A stretch of 64,000 nucleotides of DNA from Glaciimonas sp. PAMC28666. Lineage in GTDB: Bacteria; Pseudomonadota; Gammaproteobacteria; Burkholderiales; Burkholderiaceae_D. The notes below the pieces were generated by a model that saw nothing but the letters and a program-made list of their open reading frames with translations, was not told where the DNA came from and did not search any database. The translations under genes and the position numbers were made by a program. Below are positions 49,073-58,366 of this stretch, piece after piece (within the stretch, counting starts at the first letter, position 1; the number at the start of each line of letters is the position of its first letter). Location of the stretch: NCBI RefSeq assembly GCF_016917355.1, contig NZ_CP070304.1, positions 1,364,001-1,428,000 of the forward strand, given 5' to 3'.

Positions 49073-49808
49073 CTTTGATTCCCTGTCTACATCCGGTTAC
49101 TACAAAAAAGAGGAAGGCCATTACAGCTAGCGCATACCATTGGAATTCATAACCGCGATGCATCTGAATGCCCAGCGACGGACTGCTCCAGTCGCGAATA
49201 AGACCATCCTGGTTATTGCCGGTTTGTTCAATCAACAGCGGCTGCATTTGCAGGTTGCTCACCGTTGCTAAAGCTGCGATGTCGAGGTTTTGCACAATCG
49301 CGCCCGGTTTTAGCGCGACTGGCTGACCAAGTTGCAACACCCGGCCGACACGGCTACGCACCACACCTTCGACATCGACCACACCAGCAGGAGTGGGGTA
49401 AGGCAACAAAATTGCGCGGTTTTGCGGATTAAGCGGTAACCAGCCGCGTTCGACCAGAACATGCACCTCAGAGTTCGCTATTTTGAGCGGCATCAGGACA
49501 TAAAATCCCGGCATGCCCTTATAACTGCGATTATCCAGATAGATCGGCCAACCCGACACAAATTCCCCGCGAACCGTCACGCGGCGATATTCTAGCTTAT
49601 CAGCGTTCTCGGTCGCCGCCTTAAGTTGAAATGGGGCCTCAACGCCGCGTTGCTTGATGGCATTTTCAATCGCTTGCTTCTGATCGCCGCGTCGGGTCTG
49701 CCATTGCGCCAGCGATATACCCAGCGCCACCAATAACACGGTCGCTATAAAGGGAATCAACCTAAAGCGGAATCGAAATCTGAAACTGAATCTTGGTCTG
49801 AATCGCAT
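49038..49808 (-). CDS. SURF1 family cytochrome oxidase assembly protein
   Basis: Helps heme A insertion into subunit I. Two membrane helices, near 18-36 and 230-248, with the SURF1 pattern QWQTRRGDQKQAIE, YRRVTVRGEFV, YLDNRSYKGMPGFYVLMPL and HRGYEFQWYALAV. 256 aa. The first 16 residues are an Arg-Phe alternation (RFSFRFRFRFR). Its start is 39 bases from a divergent small gene. Confidence 0.94.
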   Translation of the reverse strand: MRFRPRFSFRFRFRFRLIPFIATVLLVALGISLAQWQTRRGDQKQAIENAIKQRGVEAPFQLKAATENADKLEYRRVTVRGEFVSGWPIYLDNRSYKGMPGFYVLMPLKIANSEVHVLVERGWLPLNPQNRAILLPYPTPAGVVDVEGVVRSRVGRVLQLGQPVALKPGAIVQNLDIAALATVSNLQMQPLLIEQTGNNQDGLIRDWSSPSLGIQMHRGYEFQWYALAVMAFLFFVVTGCRQGIKDAKSSSNREHE

Positions 49809-49847
49809 TACAATATCGCCTTAGTTATTGTTCCCTAAAACCATTCC

Positions 49848-50048
49848 ATGAAAATCATTGTCGCCATCGCTTTCATTCTGATCATCGCTAGTCTCGCGTC
49901 TGCGCTCATTTTCCTGATGCGCGACAAAGGGAAAAGCAATCGTACGGTCCAGGCTCTGGCGCTGCGGGTCGGATTTTCAGTGACCCTGTTTATTCTGATA
50001 TTGATAGCCTATAAGCTTGGCTACATTCAACCGACTGGAATACGCTGA
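49848..50048 (+). CDS. DUF2909/twin-helix small membrane protein
   Basis: 66 aa, two membrane helices (about 3-24 and 39-60) with a basic loop RDKGKSNRTVQ between them. The arrangement matches the twin transmembrane proteins next to SURF1 in beta-proteobacteria, encoded on the opposite strand as here. Function unknown. A bidirectional terminator follows at 50174. Confidence 0.82.
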   Translation: MKIIVAIAFILIIASLASALIFLMRDKGKSNRTVQALALRVGFSVTLFILILIAYKLGYIQPTGIR

Positions 50049-50173
50049 GGAAAGGGTAAGGCAGCGCTCGCTTATCGAACGCCCGCGTTGCCATCACCGG
50101 CTCAAGTTTCGTCCCAAACGATCCGATTCCCTCAGCAAAGTATTAACGTATTCACCACTTCATTTCTGACAGT

Positions 50174-50204
50174 AAAAAAGCCGCACCGAAGTGCGGCCTT
50201 TCTT
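50174..50204. terminator. Bidirectional terminator between DUF2909 and ctaE
   Basis: GCCGCAC, loop CGAA, GTGCGGC, with A-run on one side and CTTTCTTT on the other. It can end the plus-strand small gene and the minus-strand ctaE transcript. Confidence 0.85.
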
Positions 50205-50308
50205 TAATTCATTTCTTCAGCCCTGAGGACTTGTATGCGCCTTACCTCCGCTTTATAGTCGCTTAGTAGTCGCTTAGTAGTCGTTTACTAGCGGTTTAAT
50301 AGCAGAAT

Positions 50309-51169
50309 CTATAGCCAATATACGACAACGTACAAGCCCAGCCATACCACGTCAACAAAGTGCCAGTACCAGGCGGCGCCTTCGAACGCGAAATGGTTAT
50401 CCGGTGTGAAATGTCCCTTCAAAACGCGGAACAAGACGACCGATAACATGATCGCACCAACAGTGACATGGAAACCGTGGAATCCGGTCAGCAAAAAGAA
50501 CGTGGAACCGTAAATCCCGGAAGTCAGTCTCAGGTTGTACTCTTGATAGGCTTCCATGTATTCAGCTGCCTGGAAACACATAAAAGTAGCACCCAGCAAT
50601 ATCGTTGCCGCCAGCCAAAAAGCTGTCTTGGCACGATGACCTGCGCGTAGCGCGTGGTGAGAAATCGTCAGCGTCACGCCGGAGGTTAATAACAGCGCAG
50701 TGTTAATGGTTGGAATCGGAAAAGGTCCCATTGTGCGGAAGTTCTCAATGGTGCCCGCCGGACCGGCGTTGCCCCAATGCGCGGCAAAATCTGGCCACAA
50801 TATTTTATGGTCGAGATCTGCAAGCCAAGGCATCGAAATACTACGTGCGTAAAACAATGCGCCGAAAAATGCAGCAAAAAACATGACTTCGGAGAAAATG
50901 AACCAACTCATGCTCCAACGGAACGACGTATCGATACGCGGGCTGTAAAGTCCACCCTCAGACTCGTGAATTGCATCACCAAACCATTTGTACAAAATGA
51001 CCAGCAATCCCAAGATACCGAGAATACAAACTTCCCGTGCAAAGGCAACACTATTAACCCAGGCTGCAGCCCCTAACATTGTCACCAGCAACGCACCACC
51101 GGCTAATACAGGCCATCTGGACGGACCAGGCACAAAATAGTAAGGCACATTACCTTGTTGAGAACTCAT
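50309..51169 (-). CDS. ctaE: Cytochrome c oxidase subunit III
   Basis: Seven-helix subunit of aa3-type cytochrome oxidase. MSWFIFSEVMFFAAFFGALF, TINTALLLTSGVTLTISHHAL, TGFHGFHVTVGAIML and the C-terminal FEGAAWYWHFVDVVWLGLY are typical. 286 aa from the ATG at 51169, which has GGGAGA upstream. Ends at the bidirectional terminator. Confidence 0.96.
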   Translation of the reverse strand: MSSQQGNVPYYFVPGPSRWPVLAGGALLVTMLGAAAWVNSVAFAREVCILGILGLLVILYKWFGDAIHESEGGLYSPRIDTSFRWSMSWFIFSEVMFFAAFFGALFYARSISMPWLADLDHKILWPDFAAHWGNAGPAGTIENFRTMGPFPIPTINTALLLTSGVTLTISHHALRAGHRAKTAFWLAATILLGATFMCFQAAEYMEAYQEYNLRLTSGIYGSTFFLLTGFHGFHVTVGAIMLSVVLFRVLKGHFTPDNHFAFEGAAWYWHFVDVVWLGLYVVVYWL

Positions 51170-51223
51170 TTCCATCTCCCGATACACATTTAAATAATTT
51201 TTTGAGCTTATTTTTGGAGCTTA

Positions 51224-51436
51224 CTAAGCGACGACCAGCTTCACAATCGTGATCAATATTACGATGAAAATGATTGCCCCGATAACGCCGGCGATCACCA
51301 CATGGATCGGATTTAAACCCGCCGCGTCGCTTTCGTAATCTTTCTTTTTACGTACACCGAAGAATCCCCACAATACCGCTTTGACGGTTGCGCCAAATGA
51401 CATCTTACGGCGACTTGCCTTCTTCAGATCAGACAT
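51224..51436 (-). CDS. DUF2970 family membrane protein
   Basis: 70 aa with a cytoplasmic basic N-terminus (KKASRRKMSFGATVKAVLWG, then FFGVRKKKDYE) and one C-terminal helix (VVIAGVIGAIIFIVILITI). Found between ctaG and ctaE in beta-proteobacterial oxidase loci. Function unknown, perhaps assembly or stability. Confidence 0.9.
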   Translation of the reverse strand: MSDLKKASRRKMSFGATVKAVLWGFFGVRKKKDYESDAAGLNPIHVVIAGVIGAIIFIVILITIVKLVVA

Positions 51437-51557
51437 TTAAAACCCTTTAACCTGCATTCTCGCTGACAGCCAGAACCGATCCTATTTTCACTTCCTGAGC
51501 AACTCCTACTCCCCCACCGTATTTAACTTTGCAGCAACGACGGAGGCTATCAGACGA

Positions 51558-52136
51558 TCAGGCCGGTTTTACTACCGCCGGTTTATTGATTTCAAAAAAT
51601 GTGTAAGACAACATAATCGACTTCACATCTTTAGGTAACTTTGGATCGATGTAAAACACCACCGGAAATTCCTTCGCCTGATTCGGTCCCAACGTCTGCT
51701 GCGTGAAGCAAAAACATTCTACTTTTTTGAAAAATGCCTCGGCTTGCATCGGCGCATAACTAGGGATCGCCTGGGCTTCCATTGTCCGCGCCTCTTTATT
51801 GACCACTTCGTACATGACTTGCGTCATTTCCCCAGGATGCACTTGCAAGCTGCTCACCGCAGGACGGAAACGCCAGGGTCCGCGCGCATTGCCATCAAAT
51901 TCCACCGTGATTGTTCGGGACTTATCAATCTGCGTATTCTCTGGGGCCACCACGGTGCTATCTTGCGGCGTTAAAAAATTAACACCGGTCAACGAGCAAA
52001 TGGATTTATATACCGGCACAAGACCATAACCGAAACCAAACATTAATACGGCAATGACGACCAGCTTGCCAAACATTTTTCGATTTAACTTTAGCGCGTA
52101 AGCGCGGCCTTCGCTATTTGGCTTCTGTTCATCCAT
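51558..52136 (-). CDS. ctaG: Cytochrome c oxidase assembly protein CtaG/Cox11
   Basis: Copper-binding factor that builds the CuB site of subunit I. One N-terminal helix (about 20-42), then a periplasmic immunoglobulin-like domain with TVEFDGNARGPWRFRP and the Cu motif VECFCFTQQTLGP. 192 aa. Its ATG overlaps the stop of the small assembly protein by one base (TGATG). Confidence 0.96.
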   Translation of the reverse strand: MDEQKPNSEGRAYALKLNRKMFGKLVVIAVLMFGFGYGLVPVYKSICSLTGVNFLTPQDSTVVAPENTQIDKSRTITVEFDGNARGPWRFRPAVSSLQVHPGEMTQVMYEVVNKEARTMEAQAIPSYAPMQAEAFFKKVECFCFTQQTLGPNQAKEFPVVFYIDPKLPKDVKSIMLSYTFFEINKPAVVKPA

Positions 52137-52243
52137 CAGCTAAACCACACGCGGTTAACAAATATGCCTACAAAAAACGCTAGGGCAACGGCAGCCAACA
52201 GCAGCGCGGTTCGCAAATTATTCGGTTTTTTTCTATCTGACAT
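52136..52243 (-). CDS. Cytochrome oxidase small assembly protein
   Basis: 35 residues: basic MSDRKKPNNLRTA then one membrane helix (LLLAAVALAFFVGIFVN) and RVWFS at the end. The stop is shared with the ctaG start, and ctaD lies 75 bases upstream; such a protein at this position is annotated as a small assembly protein in related genomes. Too short for most gene finders. No direct functional data known to me. Confidence 0.85.
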   Translation of the reverse strand: MSDRKKPNNLRTALLLAAVALAFFVGIFVNRVWFS

Positions 52244-52318
52244 GGTGAGCTGGCAGACTTGCGTCTGCCTTTCCTATCTTTACACTCCAGCGGAACCTGG
52301 GACGGTTCCGAAAGGAGT

Positions 52319-53923
52319 CTATTTTACGATCGGTGGCACTTCAAATGTATGAAACGGCGCTGGGCTTGGAATAGTCCACTCCAGACCTTCGGCACCTTCC
52401 CAAGGCTTCATAGGAGCTTTTACGCCGCCTTTGATGGATGGGATGACAACGAAGAACAAGAAGTAAAGCTGGCTAAGGCCAAAACCGAATGCGCCGATTG
52501 ATGCGAGCATATTGAAGTCAGTGAACTGCGCTGGATAATCTGCAATCCGACGCGGCATACCCGCTAATCCCAGGAAGTGCATCGGGAAAAACGTAACGTT
52601 AAATGTAATCAATGACGCCCAGAAGTGAATCTTGCCGCGGGTTTCGTTGTACATGAAGCCAGTCCACTTAGGGCTCCAATAGTAATATCCACCAAACAGG
52701 CCAAACAGGGAGCCAGCAACCAACACATAGTGGAAATGGGCCACGACGTAGTAAGTGTCCTGCATCTGGATGTCAATCGGCGTGACCGCCAGAATCAGAC
52801 CGGTGAAACCACCCATGGTGAAGACGAAAATGAAACCGACTGCGAACAACATTGGTGTTTCGAAAGTCATCGAACCACGCCACATTGTTGCGATCCAGTT
52901 AAATATCTTCACGCCGGTTGGCACCGCAATTAACAACGTTGCATACATGAAGAACAACTGAGCCGTCACTGGCATGCCTGTTGTAAACATGTGATGCGCC
53001 CACACGATGAATGACAGAATCGCGATAGAGGCTGTTGCGTACACCATTGATGCATAACCGAACAATTGCTTGCGGGCAAAAGCTGGGATGATTTGCGAGA
53101 TGATGCCGAAAGCAGGCAAAATCATGATGTATACCTCTGGGTGACCAAAGAACCAGAAAATATGTTGATACATCACTGGATCGCCGCCACCAGCAGCATT
53201 AAAGAACGATGTGCCGAAATGACGATCGGTCAACGTCATCGTAATTGCACCGGCCAACACTGGCATCACGGCAATCAGCAAATAGGCAGTAATCAACCAG
53301 GTCCAGCAGAACATCGGCATCTTCATCAACGTCATGCCAGGGGCACGCATATTGAGGACGGTGGTGATAATGTTAATTGAGCCCATAATCGACGATGCGC
53401 CCATGATGTGGATGGCGAAAATCGCCATGTCCATACCAGGTCCCATTTGAGTCGACAGCGGAGCATACAAAGTCCAGCCGGCAGCAGTTGCGCCACCCGG
53501 CACCAGGAACGATGTCAGCAACAGAATTGCCGCTGGCGGCAACAGCCAGAATGAGAAGTTGTTCATCCGGGCAAAAGCCATGTCCGACGCGCCAATTTGC
53601 AGCGGAATCATCCAGTTGGCGAAGCCCACGAAAGCCGGCATGATCGCCCCGAACACCATGATGATGCCGTGCATGGTCGTTAGCTGATTAAAGAACTCAG
53701 GCTTGAAAAACTGCAAGCCTGGCTCAAATAATTCAGCACGAATTAACATCGCCAGAACGCCGCCCGATAGCAACATCGTGAACGAAAACCATAAATACAA
53801 CGTACCGATATCTTTATGGTTTGTCGCAAACAACCAACGACGCCAACCTGTCGGAACATCATGGGCGTGATCGTGGTGATCGTGAGAATGATCGTGTACG
53901 TGATCGACTGCAGTTGTGCTCAT
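52319..53923 (-). CDS. ctaD: Cytochrome c oxidase subunit I
   Basis: Twelve-helix catalytic subunit with heme a, heme a3 and CuB. WFFGHPEVYIMILPAFGIIS (His-Tyr crosslink), VWAHHMFTTGM (CuB His) and DTYYVVAHFHYVLVAG (heme a/a3 His) are intact. 534 aa. The N-terminus is unusual: HVHDHSHDHHDHAHD precedes the conserved WLFATNHKDIG. It lies 18 bases after ctaC. Confidence 0.97.
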   Translation of the reverse strand: MSTTAVDHVHDHSHDHHDHAHDVPTGWRRWLFATNHKDIGTLYLWFSFTMLLSGGVLAMLIRAELFEPGLQFFKPEFFNQLTTMHGIIMVFGAIMPAFVGFANWMIPLQIGASDMAFARMNNFSFWLLPPAAILLLTSFLVPGGATAAGWTLYAPLSTQMGPGMDMAIFAIHIMGASSIMGSINIITTVLNMRAPGMTLMKMPMFCWTWLITAYLLIAVMPVLAGAITMTLTDRHFGTSFFNAAGGGDPVMYQHIFWFFGHPEVYIMILPAFGIISQIIPAFARKQLFGYASMVYATASIAILSFIVWAHHMFTTGMPVTAQLFFMYATLLIAVPTGVKIFNWIATMWRGSMTFETPMLFAVGFIFVFTMGGFTGLILAVTPIDIQMQDTYYVVAHFHYVLVAGSLFGLFGGYYYWSPKWTGFMYNETRGKIHFWASLITFNVTFFPMHFLGLAGMPRRIADYPAQFTDFNMLASIGAFGFGLSQLYFLFFVVIPSIKGGVKAPMKPWEGAEGLEWTIPSPAPFHTFEVPPIVK

Positions 53924-53941
53924 ATCAATCTCCTAATTCAA

Positions 53942-55111
53942 TTACTTGCGCGCAGCCAGCACTTCGGCTGGTTGAACAATATTTTCTGCAGCCTTGTTGG
54001 ACCATGTGTTGCGGGTATACGTGATCACCGCAGCGATCTCGGTATCCGACAACACAGCTTTCCATGCCGGCATTTGCATCGCGCCGTCAATTTTACCGTT
54101 TAACAGCACGTTAATTTGTGCGGCACGCGGACCATTAACCACCGGATCACCGTCCAGAGCAGGGAACGCGCCAGGGATACCTTTGCCGGTAGCCTGGTGA
54201 CAAGCAACGCAATTTGATGTGTAGACTTTTTCGCCACGTGTCTTCAGCTCGTCGATAGTCCAGACCTTATTCGGATCATCGGCTTGCGCAGCCATTTCTT
54301 TCTTTTTACCATCGACCCACTTGGTATAGTCGGCGTCGCTGACCACTTTCACAACGATCGGCATGAAACCATGGTCTTTACCGCACAGCTCAACGCACTG
54401 ACCGCGGTAAGTGCCGATTTTTTCAGCCTTGAACCAGGTATCCCGAACGAAGCCGGGAATGGCATCTTGCTTCACGCCAAACGCAGGAATCGTCCACGAG
54501 TGGATGACATCGTTAGCGGTGGTGATGATGCGGACTTTTTTATTGATCGGGACGACAACTTCGTTATCGACCTCAAGCAGATAATTGTCATTCTTGACTT
54601 TTGACGAATCAACAACTTGCTCATGTGGTGTCGCCAGAGTCGACAGGAAAGAAATGCCTTCGCCCTCGCCTTTGAGGTAATCGTAGCCCCATTTCCATTG
54701 CATTCCCGTCGCTTTGATCGTCAGATCAGCGTTCGAGGTGTCTTTCATCGCGACGACCGTTTTGGTCGCTGGCAGGGCCATTCCGATAACGATCAGGAAA
54801 GGGACCACGGTCCAGGCGATTTCGACTGTTGTGCTCTCATGAAAACTCGCCGATTTATGACCGCGCGACTTGCGATGTTTCACAATCGAATAAAACATCA
54901 CACTGAAAACTGCAATAAAGATTACCAGACAGATAATCAACATCCAGGTGTGCAGATCGTAAATCTGTTGCGCAATTTGCGTCACCGGTGGCTGAAAATT
55001 CATTTGCAGTACCGCAGGACCGCCAATGCTATCTTTCACTGCCCAAGACGGCAAAGCCGTAATGGAAAGCGCAGCAAGCATCAACGATATAAGGCGCTTC
55101 GCATATTTCAT
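53942..55111 (-). CDS. ctaC: Cytochrome c oxidase subunit II with fused cytochrome c domain
   Basis: Carries the CuA site that accepts electrons from cytochrome c. Signal sequence, two membrane helices (about 55-80 and 100-120), the cupredoxin domain with GQCVELCGKDHGFMPI (CuA Cys/His/Met) and a C-terminal class I cytochrome c domain (about 295-385) with heme motif NCVACHQ and the axial Met in AMQMPAW. 389 aa; the fusion marks a caa3-type oxidase. First gene of the cta locus. Confidence 0.97.
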   Translation of the reverse strand: MKYAKRLISLMLAALSITALPSWAVKDSIGGPAVLQMNFQPPVTQIAQQIYDLHTWMLIICLVIFIAVFSVMFYSIVKHRKSRGHKSASFHESTTVEIAWTVVPFLIVIGMALPATKTVVAMKDTSNADLTIKATGMQWKWGYDYLKGEGEGISFLSTLATPHEQVVDSSKVKNDNYLLEVDNEVVVPINKKVRIITTANDVIHSWTIPAFGVKQDAIPGFVRDTWFKAEKIGTYRGQCVELCGKDHGFMPIVVKVVSDADYTKWVDGKKKEMAAQADDPNKVWTIDELKTRGEKVYTSNCVACHQATGKGIPGAFPALDGDPVVNGPRAAQINVLLNGKIDGAMQMPAWKAVLSDTEIAAVITYTRNTWSNKAAENIVQPAEVLAARK

Positions 55112-55187
55112 GATTACCCCAAAAGCCCAAAATTATAATTCTATCAACTACCAGACGCGCCCTTGTACCTGGGATTTTGCAGCCTGG

Positions 55188-55231
55188 TTGCAACTTGGTT
55201 GCCATTTACTTGCAACTTATTTGCAACACCT
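55188..55231. repeat. Four imperfect 11-bp repeats before ctaC
   Basis: TTGCAACTTGG, TTGCCATTTAC, TTGCAACTTAT and TTGCAACACCT in direct succession. It overlaps the last codons of the DUF2244 gene and starts 77 bases before the ctaC start. The 11-base period is about one helix turn. Confidence 0.75.
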
Positions 55232-55649
55232 GCCGCAATTCCTGCACAAATTCGCGCCGCCTCCATTCCGTCAAAAACCGCCCCACCTCAACCCGGACAC
55301 CGTCCGCTTCCAGACAAATCAATTCTCTGCGAGAAGATTTTCCCAAAATCCGGATTGAACGTAATGCAAGTCTGTACTGTCGAACTTCTTCTGCTTCTAT
55401 TAACTCCACCACCAGCCAATCGTCCTGCAGGGTAATGTGCTCGCGATCTGTTGCATGCCTTGCGTATGCCAAAAAAGCGAAGCCAACAGCCAGCATTTCG
55501 AACGTTGCAAACACCAACACAAACCAGGCGCCGCGTACGGTCCACACCGCAGCCACCAGGAATGACGTGAAACACATACTCACGTAAAAGCCTGCAAGTT
55601 GCCGCGGAGCTATTGCGCAGTTGCGCTTTAAGTCCCATTCACGCCGCAT
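55206..55649 (-). CDS. DUF2244 family membrane protein
   Basis: About 147 aa. WDLKRNCAIAPRQLAGFY opens the family, then two adjacent membrane helices (about 20-40 and 47-65) and a cytoplasmic strand-rich end (VRVEVGRFLTEWRRREFVQEL). Upstream neighbour of the ctaC gene in this order. Function unknown. An ATG six codons earlier is also possible. Confidence 0.9.
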   Translation of the reverse strand: MRREWDLKRNCAIAPRQLAGFYVSMCFTSFLVAAVWTVRGAWFVLVFATFEMLAVGFAFLAYARHATDREHITLQDDWLVVELIEAEEVRQYRLALRSIRILGKSSRRELICLEADGVRVEVGRFLTEWRRREFVQELRQVLQISCK

Positions 55650-55930
55650 CATAGAGAAATACCTCAATGCATTTGGCCTACCCCTGCGTACCGGCTAAAA
55701 CCTTCGAAGTATAAGGGGTAACTGGCCTTGTTATCAAGGAGTAATAAGTCCTAAAACACACTGTGCGCTTGGCTTCCGCGATAAAGTTTGAGAAATTTTC
55801 GGGCCGCCGTCAACGACATTATCGTTCATGTCAAATAGTCGCAGCAATAGTATCTTATTCAAAAGACTATTATTTTGCCCGTGACAACCGATTGGCGTCA
55901 CGGCGAGGCGTTGAAAGCCAAACTTTGAGG

Positions 55931-57106
55931 TCAAATCAAATCAGATAGCGGATGCGCTGACTGGCCCTTTTCAGACCAGGGGCCGTTAAAAAATTCGTTG
56001 ACCCATTCCCGGCTAACGTCGGCCAAACCCGCATGCAACCATTTAGGTTGACGGTCCTTTTCAATAATCAGTGCCCGGACGCCTTCGGAAAAATCCGACC
56101 GAGCGGCAAAATGCAAGGTCACGATATATTCCAACCGGAAGATTTCGGCCAGAGACAGATGCCGGCCGCGTTGTAACAATTTATAGATCAAGGCCAACGA
56201 ACCCGGGCAACCGGCGCGCAATATTGCGACAGCTTTCTGCAGCCAGACATCGTCAGTGTCCAGCCCAAGGATGCCGTCGACGATTTCAGGCAGGGTCGCC
56301 TGACTGCAAAGTTGATTGATCAAGGCGAAGTGCGTTATCAGCGGCGTAGACACCGGCGTGGACGGCGCGAATGCCTGCGACGCATGCCCTTGCAGCACAC
56401 GGGTCAATAAAACACCATCTTCGTCGCCGGTCCACGGTTGCGTCAGCAAGGCATCCAATACCGCCTGCTTGCTGGCCTGCGCAATCTGAATATCAGCCAA
56501 ACCGACGAAAATGGCATCAGCTGCGCCAATTGAGGCACCGGTCAGCGCCAAAAATAAACCGGTGTGCCCCGGCATACGATTCAAAAACCAGGTTCCGCCC
56601 ACGTCCGGATACAAACCGATAGTGATCTCCGGCATCGCCAAACGCGATTTTTCGGTCACCACACGATGACTGGCACCCGCCATCAAACCGATCCCTCCGC
56701 CCATGACGATGCCATGTCCCCACGCAAGAATCGGCTTGGGAAAGGTGTGAATCAAATAATCCAGCCTATATTCGCGCTCAAAAAAATCGCTTGCGTACGG
56801 GTTTGCCTGGATATTTTCGGGATCGCCTTTAGCGTGTTGCTCAAGCATGGTCCGATACAAATCCTGCAGATCGCCTCCGGCACAAAAGGCTTTTTCGCCC
56901 GCTGCTTGCAATACCACGATGGCGATCTCAGGATCGGACGCCCATTTTCTCAACTGCGGATCGAGCAAGTCGACCATTTCGAGCGAAATCGAATTTAACG
57001 TCTTTTCTACATTCAGTGTTGCGAACCCGATACGCTTACCGTTTTCGGCGGTGCGCTCTTCAAACAACACCGGTTGCACCAACTCTGTTGACAGCACTTG
57101 ACTCAT
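55931..57106 (-). CDS. Enoyl-CoA hydratase family protein, 3-hydroxyisobutyryl-CoA hydrolase-like
   Basis: Crotonase-fold enzyme, 391 aa. The oxyanion regions AFCAGGDLQDLYRTM and GIVMGGGIGLMAGASHRVVTE are present, followed by RLAMPEITIGLYPDVGGTWFL, which matches HIBCH proteins of valine breakdown better than short enoyl-CoA hydratases. The start overlaps the acyl-CoA dehydrogenase stop by four bases, so they form an operon. Confidence 0.87.
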   Translation of the reverse strand: MSQVLSTELVQPVLFEERTAENGKRIGFATLNVEKTLNSISLEMVDLLDPQLRKWASDPEIAIVVLQAAGEKAFCAGGDLQDLYRTMLEQHAKGDPENIQANPYASDFFEREYRLDYLIHTFPKPILAWGHGIVMGGGIGLMAGASHRVVTEKSRLAMPEITIGLYPDVGGTWFLNRMPGHTGLFLALTGASIGAADAIFVGLADIQIAQASKQAVLDALLTQPWTGDEDGVLLTRVLQGHASQAFAPSTPVSTPLITHFALINQLCSQATLPEIVDGILGLDTDDVWLQKAVAILRAGCPGSLALIYKLLQRGRHLSLAEIFRLEYIVTLHFAARSDFSEGVRALIIEKDRQPKWLHAGLADVSREWVNEFFNGPWSEKGQSAHPLSDLI

Positions 57107-58263
57107 CGTACATCCTCGTTTGAACCGTTACTTAATAGATTGCGGGCAATAATAACGCGCATGATTTCGTTGGTGCCTTCCAAAATTTGATGGACACGGA
57201 CGTCACGGAAATAGCGTTCAAGCGGATATTCGCGAATATAGCCATAACCGCCATGCATTTGAAGGGCCTCATTGCAAATCTGAAATCCGATGTCAGTCGC
57301 GAAGCGCTTCGCCATCGCGCAATAGGTCGTCGCATTGGGATTTTTGGCATCCAGTTTGCAAGCTGCCAGACGCACCATTTGCCGGGCTGCGACCAATTCG
57401 GTCTGCATATCGGCCAATTTAAATTGCAGCGCCTGAAAATCGGCCAAAGGCCGCTTGAATTGGCGACGCTCATTCATATAACCGTGCGCGGCATCTAACG
57501 CCGCTTGCGCAGTGCCGACCGAGCAGGTGGCAATATTGATGCGACCACCGTCCAGCCCGCGCATCGCCATGCGGAAACCCTCACCCTCCTGTCCCATTAA
57601 ATGGTCGGCCGGAATCCGCACATTGTCGAAGCTAATCGTGCGTGTCGGCTGACTGTTCCAACCCATTTTCTGTTCTTTACGACCAAAACTGATACCGGGC
57701 GTGTCCGATGGCACCACAAACGCAGATACGCCTCCGGCGCCATCGCCCCCGGTACGCGCCATTACCACTAATAAATCGGTGGCACCCGCGCCAGAAATGA
57801 ACGCCTTCGCACCGTTAAGAACGTAGCTATCCCCTTCCAGCACTGCGCTGGTCTTCAACGACGCCGCATCTGATCCCGCGCCCGGCTCAGTAAGACAATA
57901 CGAACCCAACTTCTTACCGCTGGCCAACTGCTCGCACCATTGCTGTTGCACCTCTGGAGTGGCCCAATTGGCGACCATCCAGCTCACCATATTGTGGATC
58001 GTCAGATAAGCGGTGGTGGAAGTACAGCCTCGCGCCAGTTCTTCAAACACAATCGTTGCGTCCAGGCGGGACAAACCGAGTCCGCCCGCTTCTTCCGGCG
58101 TATACAGCCCGCAAAATCCCAGTTCACCGGCCCGTGCGATAACGTCCTTGGGGAATATGCCTTCCGCATCCCATTGCGCCGCGTGCGGCGCCAGTTCGCC
58201 AATTGAAAATTCTCGTGCGGTCTGCTGAAATGCACGCTGCTCTTCTGATAATTCAAAATCCAT
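57103..58263 (-). CDS. Acyl-CoA dehydrogenase, probably isobutyryl/short branched-chain
   Basis: FAD enzyme, 386 aa. MDFELSEEQRAFQQTAREF start, CLTEPGAGSDAASLKTSAV (FAD/substrate loop), QMHGGYGYIREYPLERYFRD and HQILEGTNEIMRVIIARNLL. Pairing with an HIBCH-like gene suggests isobutyryl-CoA oxidation in valine catabolism. A LiuR-type palindrome lies about 105 bases upstream of its start. Confidence 0.88.
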   Translation of the reverse strand: MDFELSEEQRAFQQTAREFSIGELAPHAAQWDAEGIFPKDVIARAGELGFCGLYTPEEAGGLGLSRLDATIVFEELARGCTSTTAYLTIHNMVSWMVANWATPEVQQQWCEQLASGKKLGSYCLTEPGAGSDAASLKTSAVLEGDSYVLNGAKAFISGAGATDLLVVMARTGGDGAGGVSAFVVPSDTPGISFGRKEQKMGWNSQPTRTISFDNVRIPADHLMGQEGEGFRMAMRGLDGGRINIATCSVGTAQAALDAAHGYMNERRQFKRPLADFQALQFKLADMQTELVAARQMVRLAACKLDAKNPNATTYCAMAKRFATDIGFQICNEALQMHGGYGYIREYPLERYFRDVRVHQILEGTNEIMRVIIARNLLSNGSNEDVR

Positions 58264-58366
58264 GGTGTCTCATCTCCTGACAAGTGATTTCCTTAACGCT
58301 CATGGATGCTCATGGCTACTCATGACGTTATGCGCTCTTATTTATTTCGTCCCAGAATAGCAAGAA

